In this document: piece after piece, positions 7,901-16,664 of the stretch | How positions within the stretch are numbered: the first letter of the stretch is position 1 | Layout: each line of letters begins with the position of its first letter | Source: Bacteroides sp. | GTDB taxonomy: Bacteria; Bacteroidota; Bacteroidia; Bacteroidales; Bacteroidaceae | Length of the DNA stretch: 20,297 nucleotides | Direction: 5' to 3' | Assembly (NCBI GenBank): GCA_030151845.1 | Contig: JASLCM010000256.1 | Coordinates: 1-20,297 of the forward strand | Translations under genes and position numbers: made by a program | Notes under the pieces: model-generated | Seen by the model: only the letters and a program-made list of their open reading frames with translations | The model's database searches: none | What the model was told of the DNA's origin: nothing

Positions 7901-9034
7901 ATGAGCATTACTATAAAGAAAGTTACAACTAAAAGAGACTTAAAAAAATTTATTCGTTTCAATTACGAGTTATACAAGGACAATCCTTACTCTGTTCCCG
8001 ATTTGTATGACGATATGCTAGGAACCTTCAATAAGAAGAAAAATGCTGCTTTTGAATTTTGTGATGCAGAGTTTTTCTTAGCAATCCGTGAAAAAAAAGT
8101 TGTTGGAAGGGTTTGTGTTATGGTAAATCACCGTGCAAATCAGGTTTGGAATCAAAAAAAGGCTCGATTTGGATGGATTGATTTTATAGATGACTTAGAA
8201 GTGTCAAAAGCTCTTTTAGAAACTGCAGAGCGTTGGGCCAAGGAGAAGGGAATGGAGCATTTACAAGGACCTTTAGGTTTTACTGATTTTGATGCAGAAG
8301 GAATGCTTGTGGAGGGTTTTCAAGAGTTAAGTACTATGGCTACTATCTATAACTATCCATACTATCCAGAGCATATGGAAAAACTAGGTTATGGAAAAGA
8401 TGTGGATTGGGTTGAGTATAAAATATATATCCCTGAACAGATACCAGAGAAGCACCAACGGATTAGTGCTTTAGTTCAAAGAAAGTATGAGCTTGAGATA
8501 AAAAAATACACCTCAGCTAAACAGCTCGTAGCCGATTATGGACAGGCTATATTTGAGTTGATGAATGAGGCTTATCAACCGCTTTATGGCTTTGCTCCCT
8601 TATCGCAAAAACAGATTGAGCAGTACATTAAAATGTATCTCCCTATTGTAGATTTACGGATGATAACCTTAATTACCGATAAGAGTGGTGAGTTAGTGGG
8701 AGTAGGGTTATCCATGCCCTCTTTGTCAAAGGCGCTTCAAAAGGCTAAGGGGAAATTGTTTCCTTTTGGTTGGTTTTATCTGTTAAAAGCATTATTTTTA
8801 AACCACCGTTCACCCGTTCTAGACTTACTGTTAGTGGCAATAAAGCCTGAATATCAGAACAAAGGAGTAAATGCCCTTTTGTTTTCTGACTTGATTCCGA
8901 TTTATAAAGAGTTAGGATTTGTTTATGCAGAAAGTAATCCTGAGTTGGAGATGAATGGTAAGGTTCAGGCACAATGGGACTACTTCAAAACTGAACAACA
9001 TAAGAGAAGAAGAGCTTTTACAAAACAACTATAA
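7901..9034 (+). CDS. GNAT-like acyltransferase family protein (two GNAT-type halves), function unknown
   Basis: Cytoplasmic protein of 377 residues that I recognise as a GNAT-superfamily relative widespread in Bacteroidales, without a known substrate. The N-terminal half (about 1-170) has a GNAT-like pattern: FFLAIREKKVVGRVCVMVN (58-76) as beta strands, then a helical stretch (ALLETAERWAKEKGM) and GPLGFTDFDAEGML. The C-terminal half (about 205-345) carries the acetyl-CoA loop candidate PEYQNKGVNALLF (316-328); the usual Q/R-x-x-G-x-G/A pattern reads QNKGVN, so its third small residue is Asn. Neither half shows a perfect motif A. There is no signal peptide or membrane segment. It starts 20 bases after a -7 box and its stop is 16 bases before parE, so it heads that gene run. 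It could be an acetyltransferase, a peptidyl-transfer enzyme of FemX-like shape, or a degenerate binder. Confidence 0.72.
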   Translation: MSITIKKVTTKRDLKKFIRFNYELYKDNPYSVPDLYDDMLGTFNKKKNAAFEFCDAEFFLAIREKKVVGRVCVMVNHRANQVWNQKKARFGWIDFIDDLEVSKALLETAERWAKEKGMEHLQGPLGFTDFDAEGMLVEGFQELSTMATIYNYPYYPEHMEKLGYGKDVDWVEYKIYIPEQIPEKHQRISALVQRKYELEIKKYTSAKQLVADYGQAIFELMNEAYQPLYGFAPLSQKQIEQYIKMYLPIVDLRMITLITDKSGELVGVGLSMPSLSKALQKAKGKLFPFGWFYLLKALFLNHRSPVLDLLLVAIKPEYQNKGVNALLFSDLIPIYKELGFVYAESNPELEMNGKVQAQWDYFKTEQHKRRRAFTKQL

Positions 9035-9050
9035 AACACATTCAAAAATT

Positions 9051-10916
9051 ATGAGAGAAAACGTTGAGCAACATTCACAGGAGAGTGTAGCATATACCGA
9101 TGAACATATTCGTCACCTAAGTGATATGGAGCATATTCGGGTACGTCCTGGTATGTATATAGGGAAGTTAGGTGATGGTTCTCATGAAGAAGATGGGATA
9201 TATGTGTTGCTCAAGGAGGTTCTAGACAACAGTATTGACGAATTCAAAATGAAGTCTGGAAACAAAATTGAAGTGGTTGTTAAGGATCATCTTAAGGTAT
9301 CGGTACGTGACTACGGTAGAGGAATTCCACAAGGAAAGCTTGTGGAAGCTGTTAGTGTTTTAAATACAGGTGGAAAATACGATAGTAAAGCATTTAAAAA
9401 GAGCGTCGGATTAAATGGAGTTGGGCTTAAGGCTGTAAATGCATTGAGTGCACGATTCTCTGTTTCTAGTTATAGAGACGGTAAGGTACGTACAGTAGTT
9501 TTTGAAAGAGGAGAGCTTGTAGAGGATACAACAATCAACTCTACCGAGAAAAATGGAACTGCAGTTTTCTTTGAACCCGATGAAACTCTCTTCAAAGAGT
9601 ATAGCTTTAGGCATGAGTTTATTGAAACAATGCTTAAGAATTACACCTATTTAAATACAGGTCTTACAATTGTGTTTAATGGAGCGAGTTTCCAGTCTAA
9701 GCACGGACTAGAAGACTTGTTGAATGATAATATGACAGAAACGGGGCTCTATCCAATTATTCACTTAAAGGGAGATGACATTGAAATTGCATTTACGCAC
9801 GCAAGTCAGTATGGAGAGGAGTATTACTCTTTTGTGAATGGTCAGCATACTATTCAAGGAGGAACCCATCAAAGCGCTTTTAAAGAGCATATAGCTAGAA
9901 CAATAAAAGATTTCTACAATAAAAACTACGAGTTTACCGATATTCGCAATGGTTTAGTGGCTGCAGTAGCAGTGAATGTAGAGGAGCCGATGTTTGAGAG
10001 TCAAACAAAAATAAAATTGGGCTCAACCCATACTTATCCAGGCGGACCTACAATAAATAAACACATAGCCGACTTTGTTAAGGTGGAGGTGGATAACTTT
10101 TTACACAAACACCCTAAAATAACAGAAGTTATGCACCAGAAGATCCAAGAGTCTGAGAAGGAGCGAAAGGCGATAGCTGGTGTTACGAAAATAGCTAGAG
10201 AGAGGGCCAAAAAGGTTAGCCTTCACAATAAAAAACTAAGAGATTGTAGAATTCACTTTAACGATGAGAAGGGAGATCGGAAGGAAGAGACATGTATCTT
10301 CTTGACCGAGGGCGACTCTGCGAGCGGGTCAATAACAAAAAGTAGAGATGTAAATACGCAGGCAGTCTTTAGTTTGCGCGGTAAGCCATTAAACTCTTAT
10401 GGGCTGACTAAGAAAGTAGTTTATGAAAATGAAGAGTTTAATTTGCTTCAAGCAGCTTTAAATATTGAAGATGGGATAGAGGGTCTTAGGTATAACAAGG
10501 TAATTGTTGCTACCGATGCCGATGTGGATGGAATGCATATTCGTCTTCTTTTAATAACATTCTTTTTACAGTTTTTTCCTGAGCTTGTTAAGAAAGGGCA
10601 CGTTCATATTTTGCAAACCCCTCTCTTTAGGGTAAGGAATAAGAAGAAGACCATTTACTGTTACAGTGAGGAGGAGCGCCTTGATGCTATTCGAGAATTA
10701 GGTCCGAAACCTGAAATTACAAGGTTTAAAGGGCTTGGAGAGATCTCTCCCGATGAGTTTAAACACTTTATTGGAAAAGACATGCGGTTAGAGCAGGTCA
10801 CCTTAAAGAAAAACGACTTGGTTAAAGATCTTCTAGAGTTTTATATGGGAAAGAACACCATGGAGCGTCAAAACTTTATTATAGATAATCTAGTTATAGA
10901 AGAAGACATAGAGTAA
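9051..10916 (+). CDS. parE: DNA topoisomerase IV subunit B (type IIA topoisomerase ATPase subunit)
   Basis: ATPase/TOPRIM subunit of topoisomerase IV, which decatenates daughter chromosomes with ParC (not in this window). The ATG at 9051 gives 621 residues; an in-frame ATG at 8955 would overlap the upstream gene by 80 bases. GHKL ATPase motifs are KEVLDNSIDE (E56, N60), DYGRGIP (87-93) and KSVGLNGVGLKAVNALS (117-133). The transducer domain has the QTKIKLGS segment with its conserved lysine. TOPRIM metal residues are E420 in LTEGDSASG and D491/D493 in ATDADVDG. The short length, the RGKPLN segment and the location just before coaD favour ParE over GyrB, although Bacteroidota GyrB is only slightly longer, so a gyrB label cannot be wholly excluded. 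coaD starts 7 bases after the stop. Confidence 0.88.
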   Translation: MRENVEQHSQESVAYTDEHIRHLSDMEHIRVRPGMYIGKLGDGSHEEDGIYVLLKEVLDNSIDEFKMKSGNKIEVVVKDHLKVSVRDYGRGIPQGKLVEAVSVLNTGGKYDSKAFKKSVGLNGVGLKAVNALSARFSVSSYRDGKVRTVVFERGELVEDTTINSTEKNGTAVFFEPDETLFKEYSFRHEFIETMLKNYTYLNTGLTIVFNGASFQSKHGLEDLLNDNMTETGLYPIIHLKGDDIEIAFTHASQYGEEYYSFVNGQHTIQGGTHQSAFKEHIARTIKDFYNKNYEFTDIRNGLVAAVAVNVEEPMFESQTKIKLGSTHTYPGGPTINKHIADFVKVEVDNFLHKHPKITEVMHQKIQESEKERKAIAGVTKIARERAKKVSLHNKKLRDCRIHFNDEKGDRKEETCIFLTEGDSASGSITKSRDVNTQAVFSLRGKPLNSYGLTKKVVYENEEFNLLQAALNIEDGIEGLRYNKVIVATDADVDGMHIRLLLITFFLQFFPELVKKGHVHILQTPLFRVRNKKKTIYCYSEEERLDAIRELGPKPEITRFKGLGEISPDEFKHFIGKDMRLEQVTLKKNDLVKDLLEFYMGKNTMERQNFIIDNLVIEEDIE

Positions 10917-10923
10917 TAAGGAT

Positions 10924-11376
10924 ATGAAGAGAGCTATTTTTCCTGGGACTTTTGACCCATTTACCGTAGGACATCATTCGGTGGTGCAACGGGCATTAAC
11001 CTTTATGGATGAACTTATTATTAGTATAGGTATTAATGAAAACAAAAATACCTACTTTCCATTAGAACAACGTATACAATCAATTACGGACTTTTACAGA
11101 GATAATCCTGCTATAAAAGTGATGGCCTATAAAACGCTAACTGTAGACTTTGCAAGAGAGCAGAAAGCTCAATTCATCGTGAGAGGAATTCGTACAGTAA
11201 AAGATTTTGAATACGAGGAAACGATTGCAGATGTAAATAGAAAGCTCGCCGGAATTGAAACCATATTGCTTTTTACAGAGCCAGAGCTAACCTGTGTTAG
11301 CTCAACGATAGTTCGTGAACTTTTATCGTATGGGAAAGACATAACCCCTTTTATACCCAAAGGAATGAAATTATAA
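10924..11376 (+). CDS. coaD: Phosphopantetheine adenylyltransferase
   Basis: Catalyses the fourth step of coenzyme A synthesis, joining 4'-phosphopantetheine and ATP to give dephospho-CoA and pyrophosphate. The 150-residue protein is slightly shorter than the usual 155-165 but intact. It shows the nucleotidyltransferase signature FPGTFDPFTVGH with the T/HxGH element at 14-17, the substrate-binding segment FIVRGIRTVKDFEYE (84-98), and the ATP-binding C-terminal motif VSSTIVREL (125-133). It follows parE by 7 bases and precedes the S41 protease gene by 10, so it is almost certainly co-transcribed with both. The parE-coaD-protease order agrees with my recollection of Bacteroidales gene order. 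Confidence 0.97.
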   Translation: MKRAIFPGTFDPFTVGHHSVVQRALTFMDELIISIGINENKNTYFPLEQRIQSITDFYRDNPAIKVMAYKTLTVDFAREQKAQFIVRGIRTVKDFEYEETIADVNRKLAGIETILLFTEPELTCVSSTIVRELLSYGKDITPFIPKGMKL

Positions 11377-11386
11377 AAAATTACGG

Positions 11387-12967
11387 ATGAAGAAGCTTTT
11401 TCTACTCTTTTTACTACTTACTACTTTTCTTGCTAATGGTAGGGCACAATCAAAGTCCTCCTTACCAATTGCAAAGTTGCACCTATCCTACTCTGCTATA
11501 AGTCAACTATACGTTGATGAAGTAGATGAGGAGAAGCTTGTTGAAGGGGGGATTAAGTCTCTTCTAAATCAACTGGATCCTCATTCTACCTATTCTACTC
11601 CAGAGGAAGTAAAGGCTCTTCAAGAACCCTTGAAAGGAAATTTTGAAGGAATAGGAGTCCAGTTTCAGATGGTAGAAGATAGCTTACTCGTAATTCAACC
11701 TGTTTCAGGAGGTCCTTCAGAAAAAGCAGGTATACTTGCAGGTGATCGCATTGTAGCAGTTAACGATAGTACAATAGCAGGAGTAGGTATGAGTACAGAA
11801 GATATAATGAAGCGGCTTCGTGGACCACGTAAAAGTAAAGTAAAGCTATCAATCTGTAGGAAAGGATTTGCTGAGCCTATCCATTTTATGGTTAAGCGAG
11901 ATAGAATCCCAATTCATAGTGTTGATGCAGCCTACTTAATCTCTTCAGAGGTAGGATACATCAAGTTGAACCGCTTTGGTCAAACTACCCCAGTTGAATT
12001 TCGTGATGCTCTCGAGAGATTGTTCGCTGCAGGAGCTAAGGATCTGATTCTAGACTTACAGGGAAATGGAGGGGGATTTCTAAACTCTGCCATTGATATT
12101 AGCAATGAGTTCTTGGCATATAATCAGCTTATTGTATATACGGAAGGACGAGCAACTAAACGCAGTGATTTTCGTGCAAATGGACGTGGAAAATTTAAGA
12201 GTGGAAGAGTAGTTGTGCTTATAGATGAGTTTTCTGCATCGGCGAGTGAGATAGTTGCAGGTGCTCTTCAGGATTGGGATAGAGGAGTGTTGGTGGGACG
12301 AAGAAGCTTTGGCAAAGGTCTTGTACAGCGCCCAATAGATCTTCCAGATGGATCTATGATTCGCTTAACGGTTGCACGATACTATACCCCATCGGGAAGA
12401 TGTATACAGAGACCTTACACGAAAAACGATGAGAAATCGGCTGAGGCCTATAGAAATAACTTTCTTGACCGGATAGCGCATGGTGAGCTCCAACATGCTG
12501 ATAGTATTTCTGTTAATGATTCGCTTAAATATCAAACGCTAGTTGAAAAACGTACAGTATACGGAGGAGGTGGTATTATTCCTGACTATTTTGTCCCTAT
12601 CGATACCACTAAATACAGTGAGTATTATCGTAAAGTTTTAGCGAATGGAGTGGTGAATCAAGTTAGTCTATCTTATGTAGAAAAAGAGAGAGAGGAGTTA
12701 CTAGGTCGCTTTACAGATGAAGCTTATTTTGCTCAATCCTTTACAGTTGGAGAAGATCTTCTTTTTTTGTTAAAAGAGAGTGCTTCAAAAGCGAATATTG
12801 ATTATAAAGAAGAGGAGTATATTCGCTCACTTCCTTTGTTGAAAAGGATATTAAAAGGGTTAGTTGCTAGAGATCTTTATGGGATAGAAGCCTATTATAG
12901 AGTGATAAATGCAGCAGACGCTAGTATTTTAAAAGCACTGGATCTTTTAAGTAAGGAAGAGAGCTAG
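11387..12967 (+). CDS. S41 family C-terminal processing peptidase (CtpA/Tsp-like), exported
   Basis: Serine protease that degrades or trims envelope proteins from their C-termini. The 526-residue protein has a signal peptide (MKK, leucine-rich core, predicted cleavage GRA/QS at 20-21). An N-terminal helical region with the hallmark LDPHSTY (63-69) follows, then a PDZ domain (about 84-160: GIGVQF, SEKAGILAGDRI) and the S41 catalytic core. By alignment with E. coli Tsp (S430, K455, Q459) the Ser/Lys dyad is S285 in FSASASE and K310 in FGKGLVQ, with Q314 as the third residue. A C-terminal domain of about 150 residues follows the core. It ends the GNAT-parE-coaD run, and its TAG stop overlaps the stop of the convergent permease gene at CTAG (12964-12967). 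I leave the symbol empty because Bacteroidales carry several S41 paralogues. Confidence 0.93.
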   Translation: MKKLFLLFLLLTTFLANGRAQSKSSLPIAKLHLSYSAISQLYVDEVDEEKLVEGGIKSLLNQLDPHSTYSTPEEVKALQEPLKGNFEGIGVQFQMVEDSLLVIQPVSGGPSEKAGILAGDRIVAVNDSTIAGVGMSTEDIMKRLRGPRKSKVKLSICRKGFAEPIHFMVKRDRIPIHSVDAAYLISSEVGYIKLNRFGQTTPVEFRDALERLFAAGAKDLILDLQGNGGGFLNSAIDISNEFLAYNQLIVYTEGRATKRSDFRANGRGKFKSGRVVVLIDEFSASASEIVAGALQDWDRGVLVGRRSFGKGLVQRPIDLPDGSMIRLTVARYYTPSGRCIQRPYTKNDEKSAEAYRNNFLDRIAHGELQHADSISVNDSLKYQTLVEKRTVYGGGGIIPDYFVPIDTTKYSEYYRKVLANGVVNQVSLSYVEKEREELLGRFTDEAYFAQSFTVGEDLLFLLKESASKANIDYKEEEYIRSLPLLKRILKGLVARDLYGIEAYYRVINAADASILKALDLLSKEES

Positions 12968-14202
12968 TTGTTGGTATTAAGTATCTTTCTGCTAAAATAG
13001 TGTATAGGGTACCAAACCGATAAGAAACCTACTACAAGTACAGTGAATAAGATTAGAAGGATGTCTGAATAGAGCACCTTCACAGGGTAGCTATCTACAA
13101 TAAAAGCACCAGAAGAGTCTCCCAGTTTTATGAACCCCCAATTTGCTTGCGCATAACAAAGAATAAGGCCAATTACAATACCTATCAAAGCACCAGCTAA
13201 AGAGATAATTCGTCCCTCTATCATAAAAATAGCTGTAATTACACGGTTGCTCGCACCCAGATTTCTTAATGTTTGAATATCCTCTTTTTTATCAATAATA
13301 AGCATAGAAAGGGAGCTTATGATATTGAAAGAGGCTATAAGGAGAATAAAGGATAAGAAGAGATAGGAAATTAGTTTTTCCACCTCCATGATTTTAAATA
13401 TATCCACTTGCTGTTCATACCGATTGGATACGATATAAGTATTGCCAAGAATATTTTTTATCTTCTTTTGCACCTTTTTAGTTTCTACCCCCTCTTTCAA
13501 TTTTAACTCCAACGATGTAGCTTCAGATTGATAGTTTAATAGCCTTCTCATAAAGTGAAGAGAAGTAATAATGTACTGACTATCATACTCCTGCTGGTTG
13601 ACAGAAAAAACAACTCCCGGTGAAAATAGATGAGCCTTTGTAAAAGCGCTCGAAGGGTTGCCTGGATTAATTTTACCCTCCCTCTTGGGAAGATAAACCT
13701 CAAGAGGATCAACAAACTTTATTCCAGTTCCCAATGTTGCAACCAGCTCTATCCCCATGACCGCATAGTGAGCACTTTCATCATGAAGTATAAAGCTCCC
13801 ATTTCCATATAAGATACTATCTATAGAGGTGAGTTCTTGAAAATTATCTTCTACACCTTTTAACGTCGCCATAGCCTGCCTTCCTTGATATTGAATCATG
13901 GCATGCTCTTCTAAAGCAAATGTGGCAACCTCTACCTCCTCTAGCTTACTTACTTTTTGGATAAGTGAATCACTGCTGGAAAAAACCTTTCCAGAAACAG
14001 TTGCAATCTTTAATTCGGGGTCGAAAGCAGTTAAAAAGTGAGCAACCATCTCTTGGAAACCATTAAAAACAGAGAGAGTACATACCAACGCTAAAGTTGC
14101 GAGAGAGACCCCACAAACAGAGATAGCAGATATGATATTTATTGCATTATGCTTCTTTTTAGTGAAGAGATAACGCTTGGCTATGTAAAAAGGGAAATTC
14201 AC
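12964..14202 (-). CDS. LolC/LolE-type ABC transporter permease (MacB-like periplasmic domain plus FtsX domain)
   Basis: Inner-membrane permease of the lipoprotein-releasing or FtsX/MacB class. The 412 residues show the expected four-TM layout: TM1 about 22-44 after a basic N-terminus (FYIAKRYLFTKKKHNAINIIS), a large periplasmic domain about 46-270, then TM2 277-301, TM3 331-351 and TM4 380-400. The cytoplasmic loop KKEDIQTLRNLGAS (305-318) after TM2 is the coupling segment typical of LolC/E. The start is GTG (14202-14200), overlapping the rbfA stop by four bases (GTGA); this gives the N-terminus usual for the family and no in-frame ATG lies nearer. No LolD-type ATPase is encoded here, so its partner must be elsewhere. 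It ends the minus-strand operon; its stop shares CTAG with the convergent protease gene. Confidence 0.88.
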   Translation of the reverse strand: MNFPFYIAKRYLFTKKKHNAINIISAISVCGVSLATLALVCTLSVFNGFQEMVAHFLTAFDPELKIATVSGKVFSSSDSLIQKVSKLEEVEVATFALEEHAMIQYQGRQAMATLKGVEDNFQELTSIDSILYGNGSFILHDESAHYAVMGIELVATLGTGIKFVDPLEVYLPKREGKINPGNPSSAFTKAHLFSPGVVFSVNQQEYDSQYIITSLHFMRRLLNYQSEATSLELKLKEGVETKKVQKKIKNILGNTYIVSNRYEQQVDIFKIMEVEKLISYLFLSFILLIASFNIISSLSMLIIDKKEDIQTLRNLGASNRVITAIFMIEGRIISLAGALIGIVIGLILCYAQANWGFIKLGDSSGAFIVDSYPVKVLYSDILLILFTVLVVGFLSVWYPIHYFSRKILNTNN

Positions 14203-14531
14203 TTCAATAATTCATCGATACGCTCAATGTAGTCAAGGGAGTCATCTAAAAAGAACTTCAACTCAGGGATAATTCGGAGTTGATGACGAACACGAGAGCC
14301 TAACTCATAGCGTATACTCTTCATGTTTTTATTAAATTCAGCAACGAAGAACTCTCCTTTCTCTGAGGGGAATACACTGAGGTAAACACGAGCAATACTC
14401 ATATCTGGGCTAATTCTTACTCGGATGACAGAGATTAAAACTCCCTTAATCTTTTTTGTCTCTTGTAGGAATATATCACTTAACTCTTTCTGAATGAGTC
14501 TTGAAATTTTTTCTTGTCTTGTTGTTTGCAT
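14199..14531 (-). CDS. rbfA: Ribosome-binding factor A
   Basis: Small KH-fold protein that binds the pre-30S subunit and helps 16S rRNA maturation, important in cold conditions. I start it at the ATG 14531-14529, giving 110 residues beginning MQTTRQEKISRLIQKELSDI, the standard RbfA N-terminus; a longer in-frame ATG at 14594 lies inside the upstream methyltransferase gene. Family signatures are VRISPDMSIARVYLSVF (38-54), the region IRYELGSRVRHQLRIIPEL and the terminal FFLDDSLDYIERI. The length is normal. It sits one base after the O-methyltransferase stop and overlaps the permease GTG by four bases, so translation is likely coupled on both sides. Confidence 0.95.
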   Translation of the reverse strand: MQTTRQEKISRLIQKELSDIFLQETKKIKGVLISVIRVRISPDMSIARVYLSVFPSEKGEFFVAEFNKNMKSIRYELGSRVRHQLRIIPELKFFLDDSLDYIERIDELLK

Positions 14532-14532
14532 A

Positions 14533-15180
14533 CTAGTTTTCTTTTTTTCTAATGATGGTAAGACCATCTCGTAAAGGAAGTATGACTTGCTCAACCCGCT
14601 TATCGTTGGCCACTAGCTTGTTGAATGCAAGGATTCCTTGAGTTTGTTCATCTTTTTTATGAAGGGGATCCACCACATGTCCATCCCAAAGCGTATTGTC
14701 TGCAAGGATATACCCTCCAGGAGATAAATGTTTCATTGTCATGTGGTAGTACTCAGCATATACTCGTTTATCTCCATCAATAAAAGCCAAATCGAAAGAT
14801 AGGTTTAGTTTAGGAACGAGTTCTAATGCATCTCCTATGTAAAAGTTTATTTTGCTGGCATAAGCTGACTTTTCAAGCCATGGTCTTGTAAAATCCTCTT
14901 GCTCATCATTTATCTCAAAGGTGTGTAAACGCCCCTGATCAGATAGTCCTTCGGCAATACAAAGAGCAGAATATCCGCTGTAAGTTCCTATTTCTAAAAC
15001 CTCTTTGGGGTTAATCATTTGAACCAACATCTTTAAAAGTCTGCCTTGCAAGTGTCCAGAAGCCATTCTTGGGCGAAGTAGCTTTAAATGGGTAGCCCGG
15101 TAGAGTGATTTTAAATAATCACTCTCGGGCTCTATGTGCTGATCTATATACTCTTTTAGAGCATCTGATTCTTGCATCAT
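14533..15180 (-). CDS. Family 3 O-methyltransferase (SAM-dependent)
   Basis: Predicted metal-dependent catechol-type O-methyltransferase (PF01596 family). The 215 residues contain SAM motif I EIGTYSGYSALCIAEGL (63-79), the acidic FEIND at 88-92, and the metal-binding set FIDGDK (D135) and DNTLWDGHV (D161, N162), the arrangement seen in this family. It has no signal peptide. Two consecutive ATG codons (15180 and 15177) leave the start ambiguous by one residue. It lies three bases after the pyk stop and one base before rbfA, inside the aroQ-pyk-rbfA operon. The neighbourhood with rbfA could hint at a translation-related substrate, but family members mostly act on small phenolic molecules and a few on tRNA (TrmR), so the substrate is open. 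Confidence 0.9.
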   Translation of the reverse strand: MMQESDALKEYIDQHIEPESDYLKSLYRATHLKLLRPRMASGHLQGRLLKMLVQMINPKEVLEIGTYSGYSALCIAEGLSDQGRLHTFEINDEQEDFTRPWLEKSAYASKINFYIGDALELVPKLNLSFDLAFIDGDKRVYAEYYHMTMKHLSPGGYILADNTLWDGHVVDPLHKKDEQTQGILAFNKLVANDKRVEQVILPLRDGLTIIRKKEN

Positions 15181-15183
15181 GAA

Positions 15184-16644
15184 TTATAAATACCTGTTTT
15201 TGTTAGGTAGCACACATTCATCAGCATACTTTAAGACATCATCTACAATGTTAATTTCTAAGAAAGAGGTACGAGTACCTGCTTTTCCACTGCTGAGATA
15301 GGCTACCATCTCATCAGAGCTAAGGATGCCTTCATTTAATAGTCTGCGTAGTGCTGCAAAGTAATATTCTTGTCCATTAGCTAACTCTGGCATATAGATT
15401 GCTTCTACACCATAAGAAAGTGCAAGATGCCTCATTGTCTTCTCTTTGTAGCATATGGCTAACACCGGATATCTTCCACGGAAAGCTGCAAGGTTACGAG
15501 CAGTTCTTCCGCTATAACTATCTGTAATAATAGCCTTAATATTTAATCTAGAAGTAGCTTTTACAGCTTGCTTTGCTAAAAATGCAGTAACATCATTACT
15601 GTCTTTATCCAATGGCACTTTAATATCATTCTCTTCAAGCTTATCACTCTCTGCTTGTGCAGCAATAGTAGCCATTGTTTGAACTGCCTCTACAGGATAT
15701 TTTCCGTAGGCTGTTTCACCACTAAGCATTAATGCATCGGTACGGTAGTAAATCGCATTTGCAATGTCGGTAACCTCTGCGCGTGTGGGGCGTGGGTTAT
15801 TGATCATAGTGTGAAGCATCTGTGTTGCAACAATAACCGGCTTTTTAGCTAAAACACACTTCCTTATAATTCTGCGTTGGATTCCAGGTATACGTTCTTG
15901 AGGGACCTCAATACCTAAATCTCCACGAGCAATCATGATACCATCGGCAACCTCTAAGATTTCATCTATATTGTCTACTCCTTCTTGGTTTTCAATTTTG
16001 GCAACAATTTGGATGTCACTTTTGTGCTCGTCAAGAATTTCTCTAATATCAAGAACGTCTTGCTTATTTCTAACAAAAGAGTGTGCGATGAAGTCAATAT
16101 CCTTTCTTATTCCATAAAGAATATTCTTTTTGTCCTTTTCTGTAAGTGATGGGAGGTTAATCCGAACACCTGGAACGTTTACACTCTTTCTACTACCTAG
16201 TGTAGCGTCATTCCTTACTTCACAAAGTAGATAGTTCTCTTTCTTTTCTAGAACGTGTAAATCGAGCTCTCCATCATCAATTAAAATTTCACCGCCAACA
16301 GCAACATCCTCAACAAATTTAGGGTATGATACCGCTATACAGTCGTGTGTTGTTGTTTGAGTGGGGTCTCCTATAATACGAACTCTTTCTCCAATTTTAT
16401 AAGTGATAGATTCTACGTCGTTTGTAGTTGTTCTTACCTCAGGACCTTTCGTATCCATTAGAATGGCGATACGGTTAGATACATGTCGAACATTCGATAT
16501 TAATGTTTCAAACCCTTCTTGCGTTCCATGGGCAGTATTCATGCGCACTACATTCATTCCTGCCTTAAAGAGTTTTTCTATAAAATCTATATCACAGCGT
16601 CTATCGGAAATAGAAGCTACGATTTTTGTTTGTTTTAACATCAT
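15184..16644 (-). CDS. pyk: Pyruvate kinase
   Basis: Final glycolytic enzyme, transferring phosphate from phosphoenolpyruvate to ADP. The 486-residue protein has the N-terminal TKIVASISDRRCD, which differs from the usual TKIVxTIGPxS but matches what I remember of Bacteroidales enzymes. It also has GMNVVRMNTAHG (R34, N36), MDTKGPEVRT (D64, T65, E69), the B domain (about 70-165), the active-site Lys in VAKIENQEG (K216, E218), the Mg/PEP site IARGDLGIEVP (D242), VATQMLHTM (T274), RAEVTDIANA and SGETAYGKYPVEAV. The C-terminal domain (about 345-486) is present. Ala38 replaces the Ser that normally helps bind K+. Two Met codons (16644, 16641) leave the start uncertain by one residue. It follows aroQ by 20 bases and precedes the methyltransferase gene by 3. 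Confidence 0.97.
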   Translation of the reverse strand: MMLKQTKIVASISDRRCDIDFIEKLFKAGMNVVRMNTAHGTQEGFETLISNVRHVSNRIAILMDTKGPEVRTTTNDVESITYKIGERVRIIGDPTQTTTHDCIAVSYPKFVEDVAVGGEILIDDGELDLHVLEKKENYLLCEVRNDATLGSRKSVNVPGVRINLPSLTEKDKKNILYGIRKDIDFIAHSFVRNKQDVLDIREILDEHKSDIQIVAKIENQEGVDNIDEILEVADGIMIARGDLGIEVPQERIPGIQRRIIRKCVLAKKPVIVATQMLHTMINNPRPTRAEVTDIANAIYYRTDALMLSGETAYGKYPVEAVQTMATIAAQAESDKLEENDIKVPLDKDSNDVTAFLAKQAVKATSRLNIKAIITDSYSGRTARNLAAFRGRYPVLAICYKEKTMRHLALSYGVEAIYMPELANGQEYYFAALRRLLNEGILSSDEMVAYLSSGKAGTRTSFLEINIVDDVLKYADECVLPNKNRYL

Positions 16645-16664
16645 AATATATATACTGTCGTTAA

